A stretch of DNA of 64,000 nt from CALDTK01 sp965215215 (GTDB lineage: Bacteria; Bacteroidota; Bacteroidia; Chitinophagales; Saprospiraceae), in assembly GCA_965215215.1 (NCBI GenBank), contig OZ244043.1, forward strand, positions 1,798,001 through 1,862,000, read 5' to 3'. The notes under the pieces are model-generated. The model saw only the letters and a list, made by a program, of their open reading frames with translations, was not told the origin of the DNA and made no database searches. Both the position numbers and the translations under genes were made by a program. Below are positions 1-9,500 of the stretch, piece by piece. The first letter of the stretch is position 1; every line of letters begins with the position of its first letter.

Positions 1-1142
1 CGTACGCCCACGCCCGCGGCGGTACGGATGTTCGAGAGACTGAAGTCGGACACCCCCGGCGCCACGTCCCCGGCGCTCGCGAAGCCCACCGCGCCCCAGG
101 GCGTATCGTTGAAGCTGAGCCGGTACTCCACCTGTGCGGCTACGTAGTTGCGGTCGGTGTAGCGGCCCTCGTAGTAGCCGCGCATGATCTCACCGGAGCC
201 TAGTTGGCCGAGCTCGACGAGCGGGATGTCGCCGCTCGCGAAGTAGCCCACCCCCTGAAAAGCGAGTACGTCGCGGTAGCGCTCGGTGCCGCTCAACCGC
301 AGGAAGTGGCGGGCGTCGGCGCGCGTGAGGTTGAACTCGTTGGTACCGCCGAGGGCCTCACCGTAGCGGCCGTAGGTAAATTCGAAGTAAGAGCCGGTGG
401 AGGCGTTGATGAGGGAGTTACGAGTATCGTAGAGGGCGGCGGCCTCGATGCCCATCGAGGTAGAGCCGCCGGCCCCGTCGATGTCGAAGAATTCGGGATT
501 GACGCTGTCCTCGGGGTCGCCGTCGTCGACGAGATCGAATCCCGTCCCGGTTACGTAGCGGTAGCGCAGTCCCCCGCCGAGGAAGAGCCGGTCGACGAAG
601 AGCTGCTTGGTGAGGATGGGCTCGAGGACGATCTGCGTGCTCTCGAACACGACCTCATCCTCTTCGGGGGTATCGCGCCCGACGCCGTAGAAGAGTTGCG
701 GGAAGATTTGGGCCCGTAAGTTTCCGGACAGTACCCAGGTCTCATCCGGCCAGAATATCTCGAAGCCCGAGTAGAAGAGTATCTGGTTCTCGAGGGTGTA
801 GGTGAAGGCGATGGGGATGGCGGAGGTACGGGTGCGCTCCTCGTCGCCGGAGCCCGGCATCTTGAAGAGGTAGCTGCCGCCGACCCCGAAGCCGAAGCTG
901 GTTTCGGGGGTGTAGATGATGTAGGGGGCGAAGACGATCTTCGAGGGGTAGAGCGTCGTGTCGAGGGCGGCGCGCTCGCGGTTGGGCTCTATCGTGAGGA
1001 AGTCCACGATGCGGCCGAGGCCCGTAGCGTGTCCCTTTTCGGTGCCTGGGGCCTCGTCGGCCAGCACCTGCGCGGAAGTCACGCCGACCCCACAGGCGAG
1101 TAGAGTGGCCGCGACTGCCCGGCGGACGGAAAAAGTGATCAA
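1..1142 (-). CDS. Omp85/BamA-like outer-membrane protein, C-terminus beyond the window edge
   Basis: The minus strand is open from the window edge up to about 1178 and encodes an exported beta-barrel protein. A signal peptide (RRAVAATLLACGVGVTSAQ) is followed by a surface-antigen (D15-type) barrel with aromatic, Gly-rich strands such as FAPYIIYTPETSFGFGVGG, RVGRD-type turns and a late GEIMRGYYEGRY segment, which resembles the conserved (V/I)RGY-containing region of Omp85 barrels. POTRA domains are absent, so it is a short barrel-only member rather than BamA itself. No ATG fits; a TTG at 1142 gives a sensible signal peptide, and a GTG at 1178 is the alternative. Family assignment is from pattern only. 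Confidence 0.6.
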   Translation of the reverse strand, partial: MITFSVRRAVAATLLACGVGVTSAQVLADEAPGTEKGHATGLGRIVDFLTIEPNRERAALDTTLYPSKIVFAPYIIYTPETSFGFGVGGSYLFKMPGSGDEERTRTSAIPIAFTYTLENQILFYSGFEIFWPDETWVLSGNLRAQIFPQLFYGVGRDTPEEDEVVFESTQIVLEPILTKQLFVDRLFLGGGLRYRYVTGTGFDLVDDGDPEDSVNPEFFDIDGAGGSTSMGIEAAALYDTRNSLINASTGSYFEFTYGRYGEALGGTNEFNLTRADARHFLRLSGTERYRDVLAFQGVGYFASGDIPLVELGQLGSGEIMRGYYEGRYTDRNYVAAQVEYRLSFNDTPWGAVGFASAGDVAPGVSDFSLSNIRTAAGVGV

Positions 1143-1345
1143 AGAGGATATACTTTCGGTGTACAGGTCAAACGGCACGTCGACGCACAAAGGTTTCCTG
1201 CGTCGAGCGAGTCTGGGGGGCGGTGGGGCGGCGCTGAGAGGTGAGCTACCGATCGAGTTGCAAAATCAATAGCAACTTCGTTGCATTAAGGGAACGGACG
1301 CCTATAATTCGCGACACTGTTGCATTAGTAAACACCTTCCTATGC

Positions 1346-2238
1346 GTGCGTGTTCCGAGCCTCCTGTGTTTTCTGTTGGTCGGCTCCCGCGGCGCGTACC
1401 TCGATCCCGAACCCGACGAGCTCGCCGACGTCGAGCGCCCGGCGGTCGACCCGGTGTCGCCCACATAGGCGATCGCGCCCGATCACTTCGTCGAGGTACC
1501 TCCAGAGGCGGCGCTCATCCCGCTCTCCTTCGCGGTCACCGACGACCGGGGCATCTCCGAGATCGTCGTCGAATCGCACAACGGTTTCGACGGCCACGTC
1601 CACGGTTGCTCCCCGAGCGACAACGGCTTCGTACTGCTCAACTACCGCCAGGCGCTGCCGGGGGAGGAGTTCGAAGGTCCGACCCGCTTCGAGACCCTCC
1701 CCGACGACGAACTCTCGACCTACTTGAATGAGCGCAACCCCGCCATCGCCGAGGCGAACGCGTGCTCGCCGGGCCGCACCACTTCTCCGTCAAGGCCGTC
1801 GACGTCAGCGGCAACGAGACCTCCTACGACGACAACTCCACCTACCACAGCACGATCCACCTGCAGCGCAGCTACGCGCCCCGCGTCACGGTCGACGCCA
1901 TCGACGGGGCCGGCGGTTCGGTGAGCGGAACCGTGGTGCGCAACGTCCGGGACTCCGCCTCGTCTGACATCGTCTTCCTCTGGGTGTACCTCGTGCGGCC
2001 CGACCCCACGAACCTCGCCCAGGGGGGAGAGCTCCGGGCGGAGTGGCTGTGGGGGGAGTCGAACTGGCCCCACCAGTTTCGGCCCGACCGCGGAGATCCA
2101 CTGCCCCATGCATCCGAGATCAACCTAGGCACTCTCCTAAGCGGCGAGGACGCCATCCGGCAGATGGCCGGTGGCGACCTGCTGCGGGTTTGGGCCGAGG
2201 ACGCGAACGGAAACATCACTTTGAGAACTTTCAATTAA
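1346..2238 (+). pseudogene. Decayed DUF4625-type lipoprotein gene
   Basis: One protein can be followed across two frames. From a GTG at 1346 it reads as a lipoprotein-like leader (LLCFLLVG followed by Ser where a lipobox Cys is expected), then meets an in-frame TAG at 1466, continues through a His-containing segment (VESHNGFDGHVHGC), and shifts frame near 1755-1762 into a segment ending GPHHFSVKAVDVSGNETS and beyond. The D-x-x-GNE ending and the His-rich beta-sandwich resemble DUF4625 lipoproteins of Bacteroidota, which sit near TonB receptors. The stop, the frameshift and the Ser in place of Cys suggest real decay; sequencing error could explain one or two of these. The intact downstream gene begins 7 bases after its stop, so the two were probably one operon. 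Confidence 0.55.
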
Positions 2239-2245
2239 CCCCCCC

Positions 2246-3520
2246 ATGAGACTAACACTAACCCAATGGTGGCCAGCCCTCCTACTCGTTCTACTAGCAA
2301 GCGCGTGTAATTCCGACGACGACGACGAGCTCGTCGGAGAGCCCGACGGCACCGAGTTCTCCGAGCTCGAGAGCGAGTGGGTGCGCCTTACCCTAATGCA
2401 CGACAACCAGATCAAGGTAATGCAGACGAGCACAGACGAGATCGTGGACAGCACGAGCGCCCCGCTCCCGGAAGACGCGCGCTACTACACGAGCAACTCC
2501 GGCCGCTACCTCGTGGTCACCGATCGCGACAACAACCAGCTCCGCTTCTTCGACTCCGGGGTGATCAACCACGAGGATCACGGTCACCAACAGGGCGTCG
2601 GTTGGCTCGACGTCACCGTCGACGCACCACTGCCCACGCACTTCGCGAGTTCGGGCGGTCAGATCGTCATCTTCAACGACGGCGACGGGTCCATCACGCA
2701 CGTCGATGAGGCGCAGCTCGAACTGCCGGCTTACGAGCCCACCGTTCTGACCTTCCCCACGGTGGCGCACCACGGCGCCGGCTTCCGACTCGCCAGCGGT
2801 CAGTTCGTAACCACCTTCAAGAACACCGACGAGCCCGGCGGCATCCCGCAGATGGTCAAGTACCTCGACGCCGACGGCACCCTCATCGACGACAACGGCG
2901 GCGTCGAGGTCGAGGGCATCCACGGCGACGCAACTAACGGTACTCACGGGGTCTTCGGCTCCACTGACGGCGTCATCCTCGTCGACGACGCAAATAACAT
3001 CGACCTCATCGCCAATCCGGAGGAGCTGAACGCCGAGCGCGGCTTCTGGATCGGGAGCGTCAACGGCCACGACAATACCCCCGTGTTTTTCGGGCGCGCC
3101 ACCTCGGTGGGCAGCTACCTCGTCGATCCCGCGACCAAGAGCATGACGTCCGTCTACCTCGGCGACGACATCGTCGGCAATATGCTGAGCTTCAACGGCG
3201 ACTACTACATCGTCCACACGAGCGACAACCGCGTCCGCGTCTTCGACGCCGCCGATGGGAGCCCAGTGGTCGAGCGCGAAGTGGAGATGGTGAACGTCCC
3301 CGACCTCGCGACCGGCGAGCCGACCACCCCCGAGGCCAAGCTCGACGAGATGGACGAGGACGACCCCGTCCTCGTGGCGAGCGATAAGCACCTGTACATC
3401 CTAGCGCCCAATCGGGTCGACATCAAGGTGCTCTCGATCAGCGACCTGTCGCACGTACACACCATCCGCCTGGACGAGCCCGTGAATAGCATCGCTAAGA
3501 ACGGGTTTACGGAAGTTTAG
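2246..3520 (+). CDS. AztD-like metal-binding beta-propeller lipoprotein
   Basis: A 424-residue exported lipoprotein: signal peptide with lipobox LLASAC, then an Asp-rich linker (SDDDDE), then a seven-bladed propeller-like body. Histidine clusters lie where the AztD periplasmic zinc metallochaperones have theirs: HEDHGHQQG near residue 110, VAHHGAGF near 174 and IHGDATNGTHG near 225. AztD-type proteins hand zinc to a solute-binding protein of an ABC importer; no importer is present here, so the partner is unknown. It lies 7 bases after a broken DUF4625 gene and is followed by a strong terminator. Likely role: extracytoplasmic zinc or other metal handling. Function is inferred from the histidine pattern and overall layout. 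Confidence 0.6.
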   Translation: MRLTLTQWWPALLLVLLASACNSDDDDELVGEPDGTEFSELESEWVRLTLMHDNQIKVMQTSTDEIVDSTSAPLPEDARYYTSNSGRYLVVTDRDNNQLRFFDSGVINHEDHGHQQGVGWLDVTVDAPLPTHFASSGGQIVIFNDGDGSITHVDEAQLELPAYEPTVLTFPTVAHHGAGFRLASGQFVTTFKNTDEPGGIPQMVKYLDADGTLIDDNGGVEVEGIHGDATNGTHGVFGSTDGVILVDDANNIDLIANPEELNAERGFWIGSVNGHDNTPVFFGRATSVGSYLVDPATKSMTSVYLGDDIVGNMLSFNGDYYIVHTSDNRVRVFDAADGSPVVEREVEMVNVPDLATGEPTTPEAKLDEMDEDDPVLVASDKHLYILAPNRVDIKVLSISDLSHVHTIRLDEPVNSIAKNGFTEV

Positions 3521-3544
3521 CAAGTACATTTCATTCAGAGTTTC

Positions 3545-3582
3545 CGAAGGCGCGACATGAGAGTGTCGCGCCTTTCGTTTTT
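3545..3582 (+). terminator. Intrinsic terminator after the AztD-like gene
   Basis: A perfect 10-bp stem (aaggcgcgac at 3547-3556 with gtcgcgcctt at 3565-3574), an 8-base loop and a T-rich tail (cgttttt) lie 25 bases after the stop of the beta-propeller gene. Confidence 0.8.
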
Positions 3583-4285
3583 GTAGGTGCGTGGAGCACA
3601 TATTGCCCTGGCGAACGGAGGAGGTGTATTCCAGTCGGCCTCACGATAGGAGCCGAGATCGTAAGAGATCTGCTGTTCACTGCGAGTAATGCGCCCGTAT
3701 AAGGGTATGCCCAAGGTAGCGAACACTGACGCGCAGCCCGATTAGCGGGCTGTTCGATATGCCCCCCTCGGACTTTTGGGTAGACGTATCGTTTATCCAC
3801 GCGAGCCACAGATCCCTACGTAGTGCACCGAAGCCGCGGGTCATAGAGCAAACTTCTGGATGCCCCAGTCAATACCGTGGCTACGACTCACGCGCGACTA
3901 GCTGTTCGTGAATGTAAAAATGAACTACCTGCTCGGAAGCATCCTCAAACTTACCTGCCGGTCGAATTCTCAGACACGATCTGATTAGCATCAGTTCGCC
4001 TTTTAACGATAGGGGACTTCACTCTTTACGAACAACTCATGTAAAATTTCGGTACAAGGCTATGATAGCTATATCTATTTGAAGCAGTGATGTATCATCT
4101 CATATGCGAATTCCAATCAGGCGACACCTCTGCCACATCTCATGTTTATGCATTATAATTTATTTTTCTACATTGTAAAACGAAAGTCATATATATGATT
4201 TTCGTTTGGATGGGGGGGGGGGGGGGGGGGGGGGGGGGATATCATTGTGATACACACAGTCACCAAAATCATGATACACATGAGC
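3583..4285. other. Gene-free spacer with sharp drop in GC
   Basis: No convincing gene. A 7-bp perfect hairpin (cagcccg/cgggctg, 3734-3752) without a T-run is present. From about 3840 the base composition falls well below that of the flanks and stays low to about 8450, marking the left edge of a compositional island. A 27-base G run sits at 4212-4238. Confidence 0.6.
4212..4238. repeat. Homopolymer run of 27 G
   Basis: Twenty-seven consecutive G residues on the + strand, 47 bases before the first ATG (4286) of the following lipoprotein gene. Such a run is prone to slippage and could alter promoter spacing (phase variation), but long G runs are also common assembly or base-calling artefacts. 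Confidence 0.9.
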
Positions 4286-5171
4286 ATGCGAATATTACCA
4301 GTAATAGCCTTGTAGTGTACTCCTTGCGAGTTGCGATAAAGAGCCATCCGAAAATGAGCTTCAAACTACTGAAGACATAGTTCACTTTGAGTCGATGGAG
4401 GCTTTTAGCTCCACAATCGACAAGCATCTAAAGACAAATTTTGAAACCTTGGCTGAGTTAGGGCCAAAAAATAGCTATGCCGCAAAATTCGACGCACTGA
4501 ACGAAGGCCTGGAAGAAGATAACTTTTCTTCGGCTGGTGAGCTTCGCGCGTCTATTAACCCGGAACTCGCTTTCATTGACGGAGGTGATGAACTACGGCC
4601 GATCATTCCCGCTACTGCACTAGCTGTACTCAGCAATGAGGCGCGTCTCCTTGCGATTGGCGATACACTCTATCGTTTCGATCGCGAATCGGTAAACGCG
4701 TTCCTATACTCCGGTGACATTGAAGCATCGCTCGCAGCAGGACCCGCATCCGTGCGATCGACTTCCAGCGAAGTGCTTAGTTCACGTAGCGACAATAAAG
4801 CTTGCGACGTAGGAACTGGCAGTAAGAGAAGGATGAAAGGCGAGTTCCAGCTCAATCAAACAGGATTGTATAACGAGCTAAAGCTTATTACTAAGCACCA
4901 GCAGAAAATACTCGGGACTTGGACACGCAAGAAAGCATCCTATCTAGAGCATAGTTACGATGTTGAGTTAATCAATTCATTCAAGGAATGGTTTGATAAA
5001 GATGGCTCGCACTCCAGAAATGATGAAGCCCACATCAGCTCGCACGTCGAGGTGAATGCAGGTAGCGGTAGGATCTTAAACTGTAATAAAGATTTCCGAA
5101 ATGCAGAGGCAGATCATAAAGCGGAATATAAAGGCAACACTGTTACTTGCTCTACCTGGCGTTGCAGATAA
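4286..5171 (+). CDS. Unknown lipoprotein; signal peptide separated from its ATG by a frameshift
   Basis: The frame encoding the 258 residues from ATG 4395 stays open upstream to 4308 and there encodes a lipoprotein leader ending LLASC (CSVLLASCDKEPSENE), yet no ATG/GTG/TTG lies in that frame before 4395. An ATG at 4286 (MRILPVIA) in the neighbouring frame would give a complete signal peptide if one base were removed near 4307-4312. So a single-base lesion or error splits the leader. The body has a segment typical of many Bacteroidota lipoproteins (AVLSNEARLLAIGDTLYRFD) and a Lys/His-rich C-terminal half with paired cysteines (ILNCNKDF, VTCSTWRCR). No function recognised. Lower GC than the flanks. 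A strong terminator follows. Confidence 0.55.
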
Positions 5172-5192
5172 CTTCGTGCTAAATCTCATTTT

Positions 5193-5225
5193 AAGCCCCC
5201 TTCAGTTTTACTGGAGGGGGCTTTT
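5193..5225 (+). terminator. Intrinsic terminator
   Basis: A 14-bp stem (aagcccccttcagt with actggagggggctt, one G-T pair), a loop of 3 T, and a TTTT tail lie 22 bases after the stop at 5171. It separates the lipoprotein gene from the TonB receptor, whose ATG is at 5237, so the receptor either has its own promoter or depends on readthrough. Confidence 0.85.
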
Positions 5226-5236
5226 CCCTACTTGCT

Positions 5237-7504
5237 ATGACAGTCATTCGTGCAATTGTTTTACTATTTATATCCCTAATTATTTACGGGTTGGCGGCAC
5301 AAACGTGTGTTCCAATCACGATTATCGATCAGCGAGGTGAGCCCATTCTGTTTGCTCAGCTTACCGGTACAAGCACCGCATTTAGTCTACAGACCGATGC
5401 CCACGGCCGTGCTTGTCTACCGGCTGGCGTAGACAGCGTTCGTATCGTCTCTGCTTTCGCCGCAGATAGTGTCGTAGCACTCAACCAAGTGGTAGATGCC
5501 CGAATTATCCTCCGCTCCATCCTGTTAGCTACCGCTGAAGTACGTGCCAATAGAATTCTCACTGATGAAGGCTACGCCTTTACGCCGGAAGTTATGCAGC
5601 GTATCCCCGCAATCGGCGGCGAGGTAGACGCGCTTCGTAGCCTACAGGTACTTCCATCGGTACAAACGCAGGCTGAGGGACAAGCCGCGCCCGCCGTGCG
5701 CGGCGGCACCGTCGACCAAACCCTCGTGCTCATGGATGGCGCTGTACTCTACAGTCCGAATCACCTTTTAGGGTTTATGGGGTCCGTAAACGCGGAAGCC
5801 GTACAGGATATGCGGGTGTACCCCGGTCGCTTCCCGGCGAGATACGGGGGTCGACTCTCTGGTGTTCTTGCCGTAACCACCAAACAGGGCCGGCGCGACC
5901 GCCACGCCGGCTCATTCGCGATAGGCTTCCCTAACTCAAATATTCGACTGGAGGGACCAGCCGGGAAAGGCAGCTATTTTGCTGCTAGCCGGCTAGCCTA
6001 CCCAGCCATAGGATTGTTTGCTACCGGTGGGGTATTTCTACAGGGCGATCTTAACGCTCGATTCACTTACCCACTACCCAAAGGGGATAAACTCTCTGTA
6101 GCTACATACATAAGTCAGGACTACATAAACGCGGCCGAACCCGTTGACGTAAATGAGGAGCGCGGGAAGGAACTCCTACGTAGCCGTTACGGCTGGGGCA
6201 ATCAGTTGGTAAGCGCTCGCTACATTGCCGAACGGCGCGGTTGGCTAACTGAATCAGGACTTACTGCCTCTCGCTACGTCACTGGTTCGGGGGCTAGCAT
6301 TCCTAATCCAGCTTCTGAAAATCGGCGCTATCGCACCGAAGTCAAGACTCAACGCAACAGTTTAGCACTCTGGGGAATAGCCAACCGACAGGTAGGGCGC
6401 GATCGACTGGAGCTTAGCGCTCGAGTGGAAGTAGGTCGTTACGGCCTCAATGTTGCCGTGCCTACAGCGCTAAGCGCCGAGCTACCAAGCGCCGATTTTG
6501 AGCTAGCAAATCCTGTTCTGACCGAATCGAGCTTAGGGGTACAGTATCAGTGGGCAGCAACGAAGCGACTTACTTTCGACGTTGGTGGACGATTACATGC
6601 CCTTACGACTGGAGGTGACTATCAAACGATCGGTTTCGAACCCCGTTTGAGTGCCAAGGTAGACTTCGGCAAGCTAAGCGCAAGCTTAGCCTACGATCGA
6701 ATGCGGCAACCACTACACCGGGTTGATCCCTGGGCCTTCGAAGGTTACTTCGAGGTATTTCTCCCTCCGAGCGAAGCTTACCCCGTACAGGGCGCGAATC
6801 AGTATTCTATCCAAATGGACGCTCCTCTACCAACGACATCGGGTAGTATACGAGCTAGTGCATATTACAAAAACTTCGCGGGGCTCCCGCTTTTCAGTAG
6901 TGGCGCCGAGGTATTTTCTGACCTCTCAGTGCCTGACCCAGATATACCAGTTGGCAAAGGGTATGCATATGGAGCCGAGCTCTTTACGACCGGTAGGATA
7001 CGTGACATCGACTACATGCTCGGATACGCTTACGCTCGCTCTTTTCGCAGCGACCCCGAGAGTCGTGACGGCCCCGACCGCTACTTAGAATATCGCTACA
7101 GTCGTCCACACCAGTTATCCGCCAATGCTTCGTATGCTCCCGAAGACTGGCCGTGGTCACTTTCGGCGAATTTTACGTATTCGACTGGGTTCCTATATAC
7201 CATCCCGAGCGCACGACTCGGTCGCGGGACGTTTGTCGATTGGAGTGGTGCAGCCCCCCTTTACGATCAGCGTCGGCAAACGCGTTCGCCGGATCACCAC
7301 CGTTTAGATCTTGCTATGACCTATACGAAAAAGCGTACGCGTTTTACCCACCGATGGACTGCGTCTATCTATAACGCTTACTTCCGAAAGAATCCATTCT
7401 ACGTAGTCTACGCGGGTTCTTCATATAGAACCGCCCCTCTTTCTTATGATGCATCCGCTCTGTTCCGGTGGGTTCCGGGGGTACAATGGTCCGTTTCATG
7501 GTAA
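5237..7504 (+). CDS. TonB-dependent receptor (SusC-like layout, small)
   Basis: 755 residues. Signal peptide (about 1-21, ending GLAAQ), a carboxypeptidase-regulatory-like beta domain (about 25-95: PITIIDQRGEPILFAQL), a plug domain (about 110-215: RSLQVLPSVQTQAEGQAAP, VRGGTVDQTLVLMDGAVLY, FPARYGGRLSGVLAVTTKQG), then a barrel of alternating aromatic strands ending in Trp (WSVSW). It would move an unknown ligand across the outer membrane using TonB energy. The downstream DUF4249 lipoprotein starts inside its last codons, a pairing that is common in Bacteroidota. Base composition is lower in GC than the rest of the window. The ligand cannot be told from sequence. Confidence 0.85.
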   Translation: MTVIRAIVLLFISLIIYGLAAQTCVPITIIDQRGEPILFAQLTGTSTAFSLQTDAHGRACLPAGVDSVRIVSAFAADSVVALNQVVDARIILRSILLATAEVRANRILTDEGYAFTPEVMQRIPAIGGEVDALRSLQVLPSVQTQAEGQAAPAVRGGTVDQTLVLMDGAVLYSPNHLLGFMGSVNAEAVQDMRVYPGRFPARYGGRLSGVLAVTTKQGRRDRHAGSFAIGFPNSNIRLEGPAGKGSYFAASRLAYPAIGLFATGGVFLQGDLNARFTYPLPKGDKLSVATYISQDYINAAEPVDVNEERGKELLRSRYGWGNQLVSARYIAERRGWLTESGLTASRYVTGSGASIPNPASENRRYRTEVKTQRNSLALWGIANRQVGRDRLELSARVEVGRYGLNVAVPTALSAELPSADFELANPVLTESSLGVQYQWAATKRLTFDVGGRLHALTTGGDYQTIGFEPRLSAKVDFGKLSASLAYDRMRQPLHRVDPWAFEGYFEVFLPPSEAYPVQGANQYSIQMDAPLPTTSGSIRASAYYKNFAGLPLFSSGAEVFSDLSVPDPDIPVGKGYAYGAELFTTGRIRDIDYMLGYAYARSFRSDPESRDGPDRYLEYRYSRPHQLSANASYAPEDWPWSLSANFTYSTGFLYTIPSARLGRGTFVDWSGAAPLYDQRRQTRSPDHHRLDLAMTYTKKRTRFTHRWTASIYNAYFRKNPFYVVYAGSSYRTAPLSYDASALFRWVPGVQWSVSW

Positions 7505-8448
7505 CTTTTCGAATGCAGATCTGGTACCTACTAACTTTTGCATTCGCGCTTTGCAGCTTGATATTTGCCTGTGAGCCCGAAATAGTTGTACCAACGGGCC
7601 GTAACACGGGTAAGCTGTACGTAGACGGCTACGTCGACGATGTTTATGGCGCGCGTATTTCGGTTACCCGTCCGATTAGCCTATCGATCATAACTACGCC
7701 TGATTCTTTCGCCGGTCCTCGAAAACCGATCTATGACGTAGTATCAAATGCCGAAGTATTCCTTTGCCCCGGGGTACCCCCCGATGGAGCTTCTTCTACC
7801 GATTGTACTTTGCTGGAGTACGATGATGACGGCTACTACACGCTCTCCGCGGAGACTTATGCCGACCTTGACACACTACACGTTCGCGTCGTAGATGCCG
7901 GCGACAGTTTAATCAGCGTAGCACTCGCCGCACCCCCGTCGCCGAGTATCGACTCGTTTACCGTTGTACAGTATGCCTCCCTCGCTACTTTAAGTAGCGA
8001 TGACGATGATGGTCCCTACCTAACCCTAGACGCCGCTGTTGCCGTAGAGGACGGTTACGACGCGTGGGTAGGACCGACTCAAGTCGGTTTACCCCCTATT
8101 GCTGAAGGCTTAGGTACCACCTTTGCTACAAGTAGGACGAGTCCGCGGTGCATTGTTGAGTTTACTGACGCCGAAGGCATTGTCATCGGGTCGGCTTGTA
8201 TGGAATCGGGTCCATATCCACTCACTACAGTTTGGCAACTACCTGCCGGAGAACCGCTAGCACGATTCTCCGCCGCTTCACCTGGCTTGGCAGACTATGT
8301 GTATCGATTACTAAACGAGCAATACGATAACTTCTTTCCAGCCGGGCTCACTGAGCCACTGCTTTTTCGTGGAAATGTAGAGGGTGATGGCTTTGGGTTT
8401 ATTGCTCGGACAACAACGAGGTTACTTACGGTTGAACCCCAGGAATAA
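7498..8448 (+). CDS. DUF4249 domain lipoprotein
   Basis: A lipoprotein with lipobox LIFAC and an N-terminal segment typical of DUF4249 (VVPTGRNTGKLYVDGYVDD, then beta strands ISVTRPIS). DUF4249 proteins are surface lipoproteins encoded directly after TonB-dependent receptors and are thought to be accessory ligand-binding partners; no function is proven. ATG 7498 is chosen because it overlaps the receptor stop (7502-7504) and gives a standard leader; ATGs at 7468, 7486 and 7513 share the frame. Asp-rich loop SSDDDDG near the middle may bind metal. Low GC, like the receptor. Confidence 0.75.
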   Translation: MVTFRMQIWYLLTFAFALCSLIFACEPEIVVPTGRNTGKLYVDGYVDDVYGARISVTRPISLSIITTPDSFAGPRKPIYDVVSNAEVFLCPGVPPDGASSTDCTLLEYDDDGYYTLSAETYADLDTLHVRVVDAGDSLISVALAAPPSPSIDSFTVVQYASLATLSSDDDDGPYLTLDAAVAVEDGYDAWVGPTQVGLPPIAEGLGTTFATSRTSPRCIVEFTDAEGIVIGSACMESGPYPLTTVWQLPAGEPLARFSAASPGLADYVYRLLNEQYDNFFPAGLTEPLLFRGNVEGDGFGFIARTTTRLLTVEPQE

Positions 8449-8821
8449 CGATGTTAGGATAAACTTCATATGTGATATAGCTTTAAAAGCGCTGCCTCTC
8501 CGCCGAGATCGACGCCTACGGTAATTTACGGGAGCACGTTCGCGACTGGTACAACGGCTACTCCTGGGGTGGGGCCGAACGCCTGTACAACCCCTGGTCG
8601 CTGATGACCTACCTCGACTCGGGCCTGATTTCCAATTACTGGTTCGAGACGGGTACCCCGACGTGGCTCGTGAAGCAAATGAGCGCCGTCGGGATGGTCG
8701 ACCCAACGACCAAACTCTGGCTGGCCCCGCAACTGATGAGCTTCGACTTACGCGAACTCGAGTCGGTACCGATCCTCTTCCAAACCGGCTACCTTGAAGC
8801 CTTACGGTTATTCGGACAGCT

Positions 8822-9500
8822 CTAAAGTGTAATTGCTAGTGTGTTCCCTTGCCCTGCGGGCGGCGTAGGCCGTGAAGCCGGAGCCGCCCGCAGGGCGTCC
8901 CGCCCGAATCCCTCCGGAGTCTGACCATCGAGCGCTGTGTGTGGATGCGTCGCGTTGTAGCTCGTTCGCCACGCGACTAAGTGTGCATTCAGGTCCGTAA
9001 AGCTCGCAAACTGCCAGAAATCGAGCACGTCCTCGCGCACCGTCCGGTTGAAGCGCTCCACGCGGCCATTCTCCATCGGGCGCCCCGGCGTGATGCGCAC
9101 GTGCCGCACCCCGTGTGCCTCGCACCACTCCGCCAGCGCCCCGGCGACGAACTCCGGGCCGTTGTCCGTGCGTAACATCTTCGGGTAGGTGCCCCGGCGC
9201 TCGGCGACGCGATCCAAGATCCGGCATACCCGCGCGCTCGGGTACGAGCGCGACGCCTCCAGGGCCAGCGACTCGCGTGAGTACTCGTCGATGACCGCGA
9301 TCACGCGCGCGGTGCGCCCGTCAGCCAGCGCGTCCGACAGGAAGTCGCACGCCCACACCTCGTCTCTCTCGCGGAGCCGGGTCATCGGGACGCTCTCGGT
9401 GGGCGAAACCTCACGCTTCGCGCGACCCGACAGGCCCGATGCGTCGAGATCGCGTGACCGTCCCGCAGGTAGCCCGCCGCGCGCCGACGCGCGCGCGGGC
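8822..9500 (-). pseudogene. IS3 transposase OrfB, integrase core kept, N-terminus lost
   Basis: The retroviral-type integrase core is present with all three catalytic positions: Asp in VWACDFLSD, Asp in MLRTDNGPEF and Glu in GRPMENGRVERFNRT. The usual HTH domain of about 100 residues before it is missing; only some 40 unrelated residues separate the end of OrfA from the core. It ends at 8822 inside the left inverted repeat region. Confidence 0.75.

Noticed and set aside
204..719. 171-residue open frame on the plus strand
   Set aside because: The minus strand here encodes a continuous beta-barrel protein with a signal peptide; the plus frame is its shadow.
4195..4380. 61-residue frame through the poly-G run (poly-Gly, then His-rich)
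   Set aside because: Its coding look comes from the G run; the lipoprotein leader in another frame explains the region better.
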